DNA from: Prescottella subtropica
Lineage (GTDB): Bacteria; Actinomycetota; Actinomycetes; Mycobacteriales; Mycobacteriaceae
Length of the DNA: 64,000 bases
Assembly (NCBI RefSeq): GCF_005434945.1
Contig: NZ_SKCH01000001.1
Span: forward strand, 372,001 to 436,000
Reading direction: 5' to 3'
Shown here: positions 47,117 through 55,658 of the stretch, one piece after another
Layout of the letters: every line of letters begins with the position of its first letter
Position numbering within the stretch: position 1 is the stretch's first letter
Notes under the pieces: model-generated
What the model saw: only the letters and a program-made list of their open reading frames with translations
Databases searched by the model: none
What the model was told of the DNA's origin: nothing
Position numbers and translations under genes: made by a program

Positions 47117-48228
47117 TGGACTTCAACTTCAGCGAAGAGCAAGAGGCGATTCGCACCCTCGCCGACGAGGTCTTCACCAGCAAGGCCGACATCGACCGGG
47201 TCAAGGCGATCGAGCTGAGCGACGAGCGTCTCGACCGCGACCTGTGGCGTGAACTCGCGAACACCGGCCTGCTCGGTATCGCCCTGCCCGAGAACCTCGG
47301 TGGCGGCGGCCTCGGCCTGTCCGAGCTGTACGTGCTGCTCGAGCAGCAGGGCCGCCACGTGGCACCGGTGCCGATCTGGCAGTCCGCGCTCGCCGCGCTC
47401 GCGGTCGCCGAGTTCGGCACCGAGGAGCAGGCCGCCGCGCTGGTTCCCGGTGTCGCCGAGGGCCGTACGTTCCTCACCGTCGGGATCGAGGAGTTCGGCC
47501 CGTACACGGACGGGGTTCCGGCGACCACCGCGGTGGAGACCGCCGGCGTCTGGACCCTGACCGGCACCAAGGCCGTCGTCCCGATCGTCCACGTCGCCGA
47601 GCGCGCGATCGTCTCGGCCACCACGGCGTCCGGCGCCGCCCTGTTCGTCGTCGACCTCGCCGGTGCAGGTGTCACGGTGGAGCAGACGCAGTCCACCACC
47701 TGGGAGATCTGCGGCAACGTCACCCTCGACAACGCCCCCGCCGAACTGCTCGGCCCCGCCGACGGCACCACCGCGCCGTGGCTGCAGAGCCGCGTCGAGC
47801 TGGCGCTCGCCGCGATCGCGCTCGGTGTCGGCGCCGGTGCCGTGTCGCAGGCCGTCGACTACCTCAACGGCCGCCAGCAGTTCGGGCGTCCACTCGCCAC
47901 GTTCCAGGCCGTCAACCACCAGCTGGCCGACTGCTACATCGACCTGCAGGCGATGAGCGTGACGCTGTGGCAGGCCACGCAGAACCTCGTCGACGACGTG
48001 GACCCGGGCACCTCGGTGCTCGTCGCCAAGTGGTGGGCCACCGACGGCGGCCAGCGCGTCGTGCACCGCACCACCCACGTCCACGGTGGCATGGGCGTCG
48101 ACACCGACTACCCGGTGCATCGACACCTGCTGTGGGGCAAGCAGATCGGCGCCACCCTCGGTGGGTCCGCGTCGGATCTCGCCCGTCTCGGTGCGCAGCT
48201 CGCCGCCGGTGTCGAGGTGGTCGCATGA
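47116..48228 (+). CDS. fadE28: FadE28-like steroid acyl-CoA dehydrogenase subunit
   Basis: This 370-residue acyl-CoA dehydrogenase of the short FadE28/ChsE1 type partners FadE29. It starts DFNFSEEQEAIRTLADEVF, has LLGIALPENLGGGGLGLSE, VSQAVDYLNGRQQFGRPLATFQAV and ends HVHGGMGVDTDYPVHRHLLWGKQI. The middle domain is diverged (TWEICGNVTLDN), as expected for a subunit with altered active site. The ATG overlaps the ChsH2 stop (TGATG), supporting co-translation of the complex. Confidence 0.9.
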   Translation: MDFNFSEEQEAIRTLADEVFTSKADIDRVKAIELSDERLDRDLWRELANTGLLGIALPENLGGGGLGLSELYVLLEQQGRHVAPVPIWQSALAALAVAEFGTEEQAAALVPGVAEGRTFLTVGIEEFGPYTDGVPATTAVETAGVWTLTGTKAVVPIVHVAERAIVSATTASGAALFVVDLAGAGVTVEQTQSTTWEICGNVTLDNAPAELLGPADGTTAPWLQSRVELALAAIALGVGAGAVSQAVDYLNGRQQFGRPLATFQAVNHQLADCYIDLQAMSVTLWQATQNLVDDVDPGTSVLVAKWWATDGGQRVVHRTTHVHGGMGVDTDYPVHRHLLWGKQIGATLGGSASDLARLGAQLAAGVEVVA

Positions 48229-48680
48229 CCGCCGCTGCACTGACCGGCCGCAGCTACGACGACATCACCGTCGGCGAGACGCTGCCCGAGCTCGCGATTC
48301 CGCTGACCCGCACCCTGATCGTCGCGACGGCCCTGGCCACCCGCGACTTCCAGGACGTGCACCACGATCCGGAGCTGGCGCAGCAGCGCGGCAGCAAGGA
48401 CGTGTTCATGAACATCCTCACCAGCAACGGTCTGGCGGGACGGTTCGTGACCGACTGGGCCGGCCCCGTCGCGACGGTGCGCCGCGTCAAGATCCGGCTC
48501 GGTGCCCCGAACTACCCGGGCGACACCATGACGATGACCGGTGAGGTCGTCGCCAAGGAGAACGGACTCGTCGAGGTGAAGATCGTCGGCGCCAACAGCC
48601 TCGGCAACCACCTTGCCGGGACCGTCACCGTGTCTTTTCCGAACGCCTATCCCGCCGCCAGCGAAGGGAAGGACGCCTGA
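48225..48680 (+). CDS. chsH1: ChsH1-like catalytic hydratase subunit
   Basis: This 151-residue single hot-dog MaoC protein carries TRDFQDVHHDPELAQ with Asp41 and His46 spaced as the catalytic Asp-His pair of ChsH1. FMNILTSNGLAGRFVTDW follows. It should pair with ChsH2 to hydrate the C3 side-chain enoyl-CoA. The start overlaps the FadE28 stop (ATGA), and its own stop overlaps the Ltp2 start. Confidence 0.92.
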   Translation: MTAAALTGRSYDDITVGETLPELAIPLTRTLIVATALATRDFQDVHHDPELAQQRGSKDVFMNILTSNGLAGRFVTDWAGPVATVRRVKIRLGAPNYPGDTMTMTGEVVAKENGLVEVKIVGANSLGNHLAGTVTVSFPNAYPAASEGKDA

Positions 48681-49858
48681 TGGCCGTCAGCCCGCTCTCC
48701 GGTGCCGCCGCGATCGTCGGTATCGGCGCCACCGAGTTCTCCAAGAACTCGGGCCGCAGCGAACTCCAGCTCGCGTGCGAGGCGATCGTCGCGGCCCTCG
48801 CGGACGCCGGCATCGACCCGTCCGAGGTCGACGGCCTGTCCACGTACACGTCCGAGACCAACGGTGAGGCCATCGTCGCCCGCAACTGTGGTCTCGGCGA
48901 GCTCAAGTTCTTCTCGCGCGTCCACTACGGCGGCGGCGCCGCCTGCGGCACCGTCCAGCAGGCCGCGATGGCTGTTGCCACCGGTGTCGCCGACGTCGTC
49001 GTCGTGTACCGCGCGTTCAACGAACGCTCCGGTGTCCGTTACGGTCTCGGCCAGCACGACCGTCCGATGGACTCCACCGCGGACCGTGCCGCGTACGCGT
49101 GGATGACGCCGCAGGGCCTGTCCACGCCGGCGCAGTGGGTCGGCATGTTCGCGCGCCGCTACATGCACCAGTACGGCGCCACCAGCGAGGACTTCGGCCG
49201 CGTCGCCGTCGTCGCCCGCAAGCATGCCGCGAACAACCCGAAGGCCTGGTTCTACGGCAAGCCGATCACGCTCGAGGACCACCAGAACTCGCGCTGGATC
49301 GCCGAACCGCTGCACCTGCTGGACTGCTGCCAGGAGACCGACGGCGGCCAGGCCCTCGTCATCGTCTCCGCGGAACGCGCCAAGACCCTGAAGAACACGC
49401 CCGTCGTCATCAAGGGCGCGGCGCAGGGGTCCGGCAAGGACCAGCACATGATGACCAGCTACTACCGCCCCGACATCACCGGCATCCCGGAGATGGGCCT
49501 GGTCGGACGCCAGCTGTACGCACAGTCCGGGCTCACCCCGGACGACATCGGTGCCGCGGTCCTCTACGACCACTTCACGCCGCTGGTGCTGCCGCAGCTC
49601 GAGGAGCTCGGCTTCTGCGGTGTCGGCGAGGCCAAGGACTTCATCCGCGAGGGCAACCTGGAGATCGGCGGCCGGCTGCCGTCGAACACCCACGGCGGTC
49701 AGATCGGTGAGGCGTACCTGCACGGCGTCAACGGCATCGCCGAGGCCGTCCGCGTCCTGCGCGGCACGTCCACCAACCAGCCCGGCAGCGTCGAGAACAT
49801 GATCGTGACGGCGGGAACCGCGGTTCCCACGTCCGGTCTGCTCCTCGGCCTGGCCTGA
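48680..49858 (+). CDS. ltp2: Ltp2-like steroid side-chain aldolase (thiolase fold)
   Basis: This 392-residue thiolase-fold protein matches Ltp2, which splits the hydroxylated C3 side-chain CoA by retro-aldol cleavage into a 17-ketosteroid and propionyl-CoA. Segments are AIVGIGATEFSKNSGRSELQLA, GGGAACGTVQQAAMAVATG, GLVGRQLYAQSGLTPDDIG, YDHFTPLVLPQLEELGFCG and LPSNTHGGQIGEAYLHG. The usual thiolase C-terminal cysteine motif is not seen, as expected for an aldolase. It acts with the DUF35 domain of ChsH2, encoded three genes upstream. Confidence 0.92.
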   Translation: MAVSPLSGAAAIVGIGATEFSKNSGRSELQLACEAIVAALADAGIDPSEVDGLSTYTSETNGEAIVARNCGLGELKFFSRVHYGGGAACGTVQQAAMAVATGVADVVVVYRAFNERSGVRYGLGQHDRPMDSTADRAAYAWMTPQGLSTPAQWVGMFARRYMHQYGATSEDFGRVAVVARKHAANNPKAWFYGKPITLEDHQNSRWIAEPLHLLDCCQETDGGQALVIVSAERAKTLKNTPVVIKGAAQGSGKDQHMMTSYYRPDITGIPEMGLVGRQLYAQSGLTPDDIGAAVLYDHFTPLVLPQLEELGFCGVGEAKDFIREGNLEIGGRLPSNTHGGQIGEAYLHGVNGIAEAVRVLRGTSTNQPGSVENMIVTAGTAVPTSGLLLGLA

Positions 49859-49879
49859 CACCTCCGGAAGGACACGAGA

Positions 49880-50695
49880 ATGACTGCAGTGGAGCAGAAG
49901 ACGGCCGGCGACTGGCGCGGTGTCGACCTCGGCACCCGCACCGTCTCCTACACCGAGCGGGACGCGATCATCTACGCCCTCGCGGTGGGTGCCCAGGCCA
50001 CCGATCTGGACCTGGTGTTCGAGGAGCGGCTGCGGGTCCTCCCGACGTTCGCCCTGACGCTGGCCCAGTGGGCGCCCGACGAGCTCGGCTCGCGCGGCGC
50101 GTTCGACACCAAGACCGCCCTGCACGGCTCGCAGGAGCTGAAGGTTCTCGCCCCGCTGCCCCGCAGCGGATCGGTGGAGCTGAAGGCCAGCGTCGGCGAG
50201 GTGTGGGACAAGGGCGCCGCCGCGGTGTTCGAGGTCAAGGTCGAGTGCGAGTACTTCGTCGCGACCTGGTCCCTGTTCGCCCCGGGCGCAGGCGGATTCG
50301 GCGGCGAACGCGGACCGTCCAAGCCGGCCGGCCCGGAGGGTGAACCGACCGTGACGGTGGACCTGGTCACCGCCGCCAACCAGACGGCCCTCTACCGTCT
50401 GCTCGGCGACATGCACCACATCCACATCGACCCGGAGGCCGCCGCGGTCATCGGGCAGCCGCGCCCGATCATGCACGGCCTGTGCACGCTCGCCGCGTCC
50501 ACACTGCCGCTCGCCCGTGAGCTCGGCGTGCACCCGGCGGACCTGCTCGAGCTGCAGGGCCGCTTCGCCGCCCCGATGTTCCCCGGCGACACCGCCCAGG
50601 TGCGCGCGTGGGGCGACGCCGACGGCGTGGCGTTCGAACTCGTGCGCGACGGTAAGGCAGCCATCTCCGGCGCCCACGCGGTGTTCGCGAAGTAG
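49880..50695 (+). CDS. Second ChsH3-like enoyl-CoA hydratase (double hot-dog)
   Basis: This 271-residue protein is a paralogue of the ChsH3-like enzyme at 36349, with matching VGEVWDKGAAAVFEVK and FAPGAGGFGGERGP segments. The catalytic motif reads GDMHHIHIDPEAA, so Asp and His are kept but the usual Asn-Pro pair is replaced by His-His. QPRPIMHGLCTLA follows. It lies 21 bases after Ltp2 and ends the operon before the family C hairpin. It may hydrate a different chain length, or a seco-steroid or bile-acid variant. Confidence 0.87.
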   Translation: MTAVEQKTAGDWRGVDLGTRTVSYTERDAIIYALAVGAQATDLDLVFEERLRVLPTFALTLAQWAPDELGSRGAFDTKTALHGSQELKVLAPLPRSGSVELKASVGEVWDKGAAAVFEVKVECEYFVATWSLFAPGAGGFGGERGPSKPAGPEGEPTVTVDLVTAANQTALYRLLGDMHHIHIDPEAAAVIGQPRPIMHGLCTLAASTLPLARELGVHPADLLELQGRFAAPMFPGDTAQVRAWGDADGVAFELVRDGKAAISGAHAVFAK

Positions 50696-50715
50696 GTCTC
50701 CCCCCTCGCTGTGGT

Positions 50716-50760
50716 CGAATGTCACACGCGTTCAGTCCAACTGAGCGTGTGTGACATTCG
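50716..50760. repeat. Family C hairpin, copy 1
   Basis: A 21-bp stem with two G-T pairs and a three-base loop (CCA). The arms start CGAATGTCACACGCGTTCAG. It lies between the convergent hydratase and dipeptidase-like genes. The other copy is at 53787-53837. Confidence 0.93.
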
Positions 50761-50781
50761 GCCATCGGTGTTCTCGGGGGG

Positions 50782-51873
50782 TCAGGACCAGTTCGCCGCG
50801 TAGACGCGGAGCAGGTTTCCGCCCAGCAGTTTGCGGAGGTCGTCGTCGGACCATCCGGCGTCCGTCAACGTGGTGGCGAGATTCGGGAGCTTCGCGACGT
50901 TCTCGAATCCTGTTGCACCCCAGTTGCCGTGCTGCAGTGCCTCGGCCATCTCGAAGTAGGTCATCGGCGTCGTCCGTGGCTTGCGCAGGCCCATTCCGGC
51001 GGCGATCTCGCCGATGCTGTTGTCCGACCCGAGGGCCATGCGGCCGATCCGGCCCATGAGCATGGCCAGGTCGGGGGACACGCTGCCTGGGGTGGCCTCG
51101 GAATCGGTGCCGATCGCGACGTGGTCGATGCCCACGAGGTCGACGACATAGTCGATGTGCCGGATGTAGTCGTCGATGCTCGGCCGCTGACCGGGGGTGG
51201 TCGCGCACAGCGGGCTGTAGGGAATCAGCCCGATCACACCACCTTTCGCAGCGCAGGCCGTGATCTGCTCGTCCGTCAGGTTCCGCTGCTGCTCGAGCGC
51301 CGTGGCCCGCGGATTGAGTCGGGAGAACACGCACGGCTTGGCGGACAACTCGATCGTCTCGAGGCTGGAGGCGATGCCGGTGTCGACGAGGTCGATCAGC
51401 ATCCCGGTCTCGTTCATGGCGTGGACGAGTTCCCGGCCGAAGTGCGACAGCCCGGCGTTCGACGCCTCGAGGCTCCCGTCGGCGACCGTGTTCCGCTCGT
51501 TGTAGGCGAGTTGCATGACCCGCAGGCCGGCGTCGTGGAGCACCTCCACCAGCGACGCATCCCGGCCCAGCATGTCGGTGCTCTGCGCGCCCAGGATCTG
51601 CCCGACTCGGCCCTCGTCCTTGCAGCGGTGGATGTCGTCGACCGTCCGGACCAGGTCGAACCGCTTCTCGTCGCGAATGATCCTGCGGTGACTCTGGATT
51701 CGGTTCAACGCCTGATTCAGATCGTCCCGCGGCCAGGTCACGACGGTCTGGAGTGCGGTGGCACCGGAGTGCTCGATGCGCTCGTGCCAGGCCGTGGCGG
51801 ATACCGAGCATCCGTCGATGACGACCGCATCGTCGAATGCTGCGTTCGTCGCTTCCGGTGTGTGGTCGGACAA
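50782..51873 (-). CDS. M19 (renal) dipeptidase-like protein lacking metal ligands
   Basis: This protein has about 363 residues and the overall renal/membrane dipeptidase fold (LHDAGLRVMQLAYNERNTVADG, GLSHFGRELVHAMNETGMLIDL, GIDHVAIGTDSEATPG). The metal-binding residues are nearly all replaced. HxD becomes CSV (Cys22, Val24), the bridging Glu lies in GAQSTD as Gln, and the two later histidines are Asp (DLVDTG) and Arg (FSRLNPRA). It is therefore unlikely to be a zinc dipeptidase. The TTG start at 51873 has GAGGAG upstream. It is divergent from an orphan solute-binding protein, and both lie between family C hairpins. Confidence 0.82.
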   Translation of the reverse strand: MSDHTPEATNAAFDDAVVIDGCSVSATAWHERIEHSGATALQTVVTWPRDDLNQALNRIQSHRRIIRDEKRFDLVRTVDDIHRCKDEGRVGQILGAQSTDMLGRDASLVEVLHDAGLRVMQLAYNERNTVADGSLEASNAGLSHFGRELVHAMNETGMLIDLVDTGIASSLETIELSAKPCVFSRLNPRATALEQQRNLTDEQITACAAKGGVIGLIPYSPLCATTPGQRPSIDDYIRHIDYVVDLVGIDHVAIGTDSEATPGSVSPDLAMLMGRIGRMALGSDNSIGEIAAGMGLRKPRTTPMTYFEMAEALQHGNWGATGFENVAKLPNLATTLTDAGWSDDDLRKLLGGNLLRVYAANWS

Positions 51874-51970
51874 CCTGATCTCCTCGGGGTCCAGGGGATG
51901 TTCACATGCCCGTTTCAAGTGGATTGTGGAGAGGCTACAGCACTCGAATGTGACCGGCGACACATGGGTG

Positions 51971-52035
51971 TGATCGATGTTCGTACCGCGCTACGGCAGG
52001 GTCGGAATCGGGACGAACGTTTGATCGATATTCGT
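51971..52035. repeat. Direct repeat in the divergent promoter region
   Basis: TGATCGATGTTCGT at 51971 and TGATCGATATTCGT at 52022 are repeated in the same orientation, 51 bases apart, in the gap between the dipeptidase-like and solute-binding genes. They may be tandem regulator sites. No other feature is evident in this 289-bp gap. Confidence 0.4.
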
Positions 52036-52162
52036 GATTCACTGCGCGCCTTGCATGTTCGTGCCTATACGATGAGGCACCCACGATCAGGCGCGGACGA
52101 TGCACGCCTCGGGCGTGCGGTGGGGTCATCGTGTGTTCGACACATTCACGGAGGGTTGACGG

Positions 52163-53773
52163 TTGACGAGACGAACGTTCGGTCGGCGGTTCGGTGTGGC
52201 GGTTGTTGCCACGTGTGCCAGTGCAGTGCTGGTCACGGGCTGCGCCTCGGGCAGCGCCGACGGCGGCAGTGACGGATCCACCCGGTCGGGTGCGGCGCGC
52301 ATCATCGGGGACCAGGGCGACGGCGGGCCCGTCCAGTCCGGCGGGACGTTGACGTATGCGGCGTACTCGATGCCGGCGAGCCTGGATCCGGCCCGCACCC
52401 AGGTCGCCGGTACCACCGGCGGCACCGAGATGGCCGCGATCTACGACCTACTGATCCGGCACGATTCGGCGACGAACGAGTTCGTGCCGCACCTGGCGAA
52501 GTCCATGGAGGAGAGCGGGGACCGGCTCACCTGGACGATGAAGCTGCGCGACGGTGTGACGTTCAGTGACGGAACGCCGTTCGACGCGAACGCGGTCGTG
52601 GCGAGCATCGACCGGGTGAACCGGAACAAGAGCGCCTACTCGCAGTTGTACATCGCGGCCGTCTCCAAGACGGAGGCCACCGCCCCGGACACCGTGACGT
52701 TCACGCTGACCGATCCGTGGAGCGCGTTCCCGGCGATGTTCACGTTCGGGCACGGCATGGTGACCGCCCCGGCGGCCGAGGGTCCGGACGGCAAGTTCAC
52801 GCCGATCGGTGCCGGGCCGTTCACGCTGGGTGCGTTCAACCCGCCCGAATCGATCGAACTGGTGGCCCGCGACGACTACTGGGACGGCCGTCCGAACCTG
52901 GATGCCGTCAAGATCGTCAACATCCAGGGCGATCAGCCCAAGATCGACACCCTGCAGTCCGGTGGCGTCGACATGATCTACCTGCGCAACTCCGACACCG
53001 TCAACGCCGCGAAGGGGCAGTTCCCCGGTTACGTCGACCCGGTGAGCCTCGGTCAGGTCCTGCAGATCAACCAGCGTCCCGGCCATGCCGGCTCGGACGT
53101 GCGGGTCCGTCAGGCGATCGCCTCCGCGGTCGATCCCGCAGTGGTCGACCAGCGGGCCCGCGGCGGTGAGGGCATGCCCGGCTCGGTGATCTTCCAGGAC
53201 TGGTCGCAGTGGCACGGTGACGTCCCCGGCATCGCACCGGATCCGGCGAAGGCGCGGGAGTTGCTCGAGGCGGCGAAGGCCGACGGTTACGACGGCAAGG
53301 CCACGTATCTGTCGATCGCGGAACCGAATTCGCAGGCGAACGCGCTCGCGATCCAGGCGCAGCTCAACGCCGTCGGCTTCGATGTGACGATCGAGTACGT
53401 GCCCAGCGCGACCGACATGGTCAAGCGGCTGTACGTCGACAAGGACTTCGACCTGGGCTACGGCGCGATCAGCCTGTTCGACGCGGCCCCGGAGATCCGT
53501 CTCTACAGTGCGGTCGACAGCACGTCGACCAACAACATCAGCGGTGTGAACTCGCCGGAGATCAATGCGGCCCTGGACGCGATCCAGTCGGCCACCTCGC
53601 GCGATGACAAGGTGCAGGCGTTCGGGAAGCTGCAGACCCTCGTCAACGAGCAGGTCCCGTTCGTGAACCTCGGCGCCACCGAGGCGTTCGTCGGCTGGGA
53701 CCGTTCCGTCCACGGTGTCGACCCGAGTCTCGACGGCATCCTGCTGCTCGACGAGGCGTGGATCGCGAAGTAG
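52163..53773 (+). CDS. Solute-binding lipoprotein, family 5 (peptide/nickel ABC type), orphan
   Basis: This 536-residue extracytoplasmic binding protein has a lipoprotein signal (TRRTFGRRFGVAVV onward) ending in the lipobox LVTGC near residue 27. The mature part has the family 5 pattern: LDPARTQVAG near the start, KSMEESGDRLTWTMKLRDGVTFSDGTPF, and TPIGAGPFTLGAFN. The start is TTG with GGAGG eight bases upstream. No permease or ATPase adjoins it; it may share the importer at 58672-62342. The substrate could be a steroid acid or an intermediate. Confidence 0.85.
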   Translation: MTRRTFGRRFGVAVVATCASAVLVTGCASGSADGGSDGSTRSGAARIIGDQGDGGPVQSGGTLTYAAYSMPASLDPARTQVAGTTGGTEMAAIYDLLIRHDSATNEFVPHLAKSMEESGDRLTWTMKLRDGVTFSDGTPFDANAVVASIDRVNRNKSAYSQLYIAAVSKTEATAPDTVTFTLTDPWSAFPAMFTFGHGMVTAPAAEGPDGKFTPIGAGPFTLGAFNPPESIELVARDDYWDGRPNLDAVKIVNIQGDQPKIDTLQSGGVDMIYLRNSDTVNAAKGQFPGYVDPVSLGQVLQINQRPGHAGSDVRVRQAIASAVDPAVVDQRARGGEGMPGSVIFQDWSQWHGDVPGIAPDPAKARELLEAAKADGYDGKATYLSIAEPNSQANALAIQAQLNAVGFDVTIEYVPSATDMVKRLYVDKDFDLGYGAISLFDAAPEIRLYSAVDSTSTNNISGVNSPEINAALDAIQSATSRDDKVQAFGKLQTLVNEQVPFVNLGATEAFVGWDRSVHGVDPSLDGILLLDEAWIAK

Positions 53774-53786
53774 CAACCGCTGTGGT

Positions 53787-53837
53787 GGCCGAATGTCACA
53801 CGCGTTCAGTCCAACTGAACGTGTGTGACATTCGGCC
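53787..53837. repeat. Family C hairpin, copy 2
   Basis: A 24-bp stem with a single G-T pair and the same CCA loop as at 50716. It lies between the convergent solute-binding and SDR genes. Confidence 0.93.
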
Positions 53838-53851
53838 GTGAGCGGGGAGGA

Positions 53852-54631
53852 TCAGAGTTCGGGGTGCGTCGCCATGTAGCGGGCCGGGTATTCGCCGCCG
53901 CCGTGGACGGCGATGTCGGCGCCGTTGACGTACGACGACAGGTCGGACGACAGGAACAGGCAGGCCTTCGCGATGTCCGACGGCACCGCCATGCGTTCCA
54001 TGGGCAGGGTGCGGGTGACGGCGGCGCCGCCGTCCTCGCCGTACACGGTGGCTGCGGCTTCGGTGCGGATCAGGCCGGTGGTGATGTGGTTGACGCGCAC
54101 CTTCGGCGCCCACTCGAGGGCCAGGGCCTTGGTGAGGGCGAGCAGGCCGGCCTTCGCGGCGGTGTAGGCGGCGGTGCCGGGCTGCGGCTGGTGCGCGGAG
54201 ACGCTGCCGATGTTGACGATCGCGCCGCCGGTCTCCTGTTCGCGCATCACGAGATTCGCGGCCTGCGCCATGTAGGCGGGGGCCAGCAGGTTGAGGGCGA
54301 CGATCTTCTCGGTGAACCGCGGCGACACGGTGGCGGCGTCGACGTCGGGGGAGCCGCCGGCGTTGTTGACCATGATGTCGAGGCGGCCGAAGCGGTCGAC
54401 GGCGTCCTGTACGAGTGCGGTGGCGTCGTCGGGGTTGCGGACGTCCACGGCGCGGAAGGCGGCGGTGCGACCGTCGACGGTGGGCAGCTGCTCGGGCTCG
54501 TTGCGGGCGCACACCAGCACGTCGGCACCGGCCTGCAGGAAGTGTTCGGCGATGACGTAGCCGATGCCCTTGGTGCCGCCGGTGACGATGACTGCGCGAC
54601 CGGTGAAGTCGATCGGATTCGGGTAGTTCAT
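53852..54631 (-). CDS. Short-chain dehydrogenase/reductase
   Basis: This 259-residue classical SDR has TGGTKGIGYVIAEHF near residue 18, NNAGGSPDV near 93, GSVSAHQPQPGTAAYTAAKAG with Ser, Tyr and Lys, and a C-terminal GADIAVHGGGEYP. The cofactor region with ARNEPEQ suggests NADP-type binding, but this is uncertain. It is divergent from another SDR at 54814; the gap holds two palindromes. Both are candidates for oxidising ring hydroxyls of the steroid. Confidence 0.85.
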   Translation of the reverse strand: MNYPNPIDFTGRAVIVTGGTKGIGYVIAEHFLQAGADVLVCARNEPEQLPTVDGRTAAFRAVDVRNPDDATALVQDAVDRFGRLDIMVNNAGGSPDVDAATVSPRFTEKIVALNLLAPAYMAQAANLVMREQETGGAIVNIGSVSAHQPQPGTAAYTAAKAGLLALTKALALEWAPKVRVNHITTGLIRTEAAATVYGEDGGAAVTRTLPMERMAVPSDIAKACLFLSSDLSSYVNGADIAVHGGGEYPARYMATHPEL

Positions 54632-54685
54632 GCGAACTGCCTTTCTGTCGTGATGCAACCCCCGCGCCACGAGGATCGTCCGTGT

Positions 54686-54701
54686 TCGGAAAAGTTTCCG
54701 A
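54686..54701. promoter_or_regulatory. Palindrome TCGGAAAAGTTTCCGA
   Basis: Perfect 7-bp arms with a two-base spacer, about 55 bases before the minus-strand SDR start. It is likely a repressor or activator site. Confidence 0.4.
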
Positions 54702-54727
54702 CGCCAATTTTGCGAAAACACTCGCCA

Positions 54728-54742
54728 CAAGCAAATGCTTGG
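54728..54742. promoter_or_regulatory. Palindromic operator CAAGCAAATGCTTGG
   Basis: Inverted repeat with near-perfect arms between the divergent SDR genes. It closely resembles the site at 7878-7895 before the old-yellow-enzyme gene, so one TetR-type regulator may control both loci. Confidence 0.5.
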
Positions 54743-54813
54743 TCAAGAATAGTCGATTGGAGACCTCCAGCACCAGGTCTTCCCAGTTCACAAGATCTCG
54801 AGAGTGAGTACAC

Positions 54814-55575
54814 ATGGGCAAGCTGGACGGCAAGGTCGCGCTGATCACGGGCGCCGGTCAGGGCATCGGGCAGGGTATCGCGCTCGCGCTCGCCAAGGAG
54901 GGCGTCGCGATCGCGGCGCTCGGACGGACCGCGTCCAAGCTCGTCACCACGGTCGAGCAGGTCGAGGCGCTCGGCGGGAAGGCGCTCGCCATCACGTGCG
55001 ACGTCACCGACGTCGACGCCATCGACAGCGCCGTCGGGCAGGCCGTCGCCCACTTCGGTGGCATCGACATCCTCGTCAACAACGCCAACGACGGCGGCCC
55101 GTCGCCGCTGCTCGCGGTCAAGGACGAGGACTTCGAGCGGTCGTTCGCGACCGGTCCGCTGGCCACGCTGCGCCTGATGCGCGCGTGTCACCCGTCGATG
55201 AAGGAACGTGGCGGCGGATCGATCATCAACCTGGTGACGTCCGCGGCGGTGCGCTGGGACGCCAGCAACTACGGCGTGTACGGCGCCATCAAGGAGGGTA
55301 TGCGTTCGCTGACCCGCGCCGCCGCCTGCGAATGGGGCATCGACGGCATCCGCGTCAACGCCGTTGCACCGCATGCGATGTCTCCCGCCCTCGAGGGGTG
55401 GATCAATCGTTTCCCGGAGGAGGCCGAGGAGTTCAAGGCCGGTATCCCGCTGCGTCGCATCGGCGACGCCGAAACCGACATCGGCCGCGCCGTGGTCTTC
55501 CTCGTCGGCGAGGACGCCGGCTACCTCACCGGTGCCACCATCCCGCTCGACGGCGGCCAGTCGCGCTGGGGCTGA
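54814..55575 (+). CDS. Short-chain dehydrogenase/reductase
   Basis: This 253-residue SDR has TGAGQGIGQGIALAL near residue 13, NNANDGG in place of NNAGxxx, LVTSAAVRWDASNYGVYGAIKEG with Ser, Tyr and Lys, and VNAVAPHAMSPALEG. The Gly-to-Asn change after NNA and the Val-rich serine region set it apart from FabG. It ends at a 14-bp hairpin and is divergent from the 53852 SDR. A hydroxysteroid dehydrogenase is plausible from context only. Confidence 0.85.
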   Translation: MGKLDGKVALITGAGQGIGQGIALALAKEGVAIAALGRTASKLVTTVEQVEALGGKALAITCDVTDVDAIDSAVGQAVAHFGGIDILVNNANDGGPSPLLAVKDEDFERSFATGPLATLRLMRACHPSMKERGGGSIINLVTSAAVRWDASNYGVYGAIKEGMRSLTRAAACEWGIDGIRVNAVAPHAMSPALEGWINRFPEEAEEFKAGIPLRRIGDAETDIGRAVVFLVGEDAGYLTGATIPLDGGQSRWG

Positions 55576-55589
55576 TCCCGGATCGAAAA

Positions 55590-55643
55590 CGCGACGTGCG
55601 CGGAACCCGAGGCCTCCCCACCTCGTGCGCCGCGCACGTCGCG
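55590..55643. terminator. Hairpin between SDR and diiron protein genes
   Basis: A 14-bp perfect stem (55590-55603 with 55630-55643) around a 26-base loop, between convergent genes. Confidence 0.7.
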
Positions 55644-55658
55644 CCGTGATCCTGCCCC

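Noticed and set aside
50782-51873. Functional zinc dipeptidase
   Set aside because: The expected metal ligands are replaced at almost every position, so only homology is claimed.
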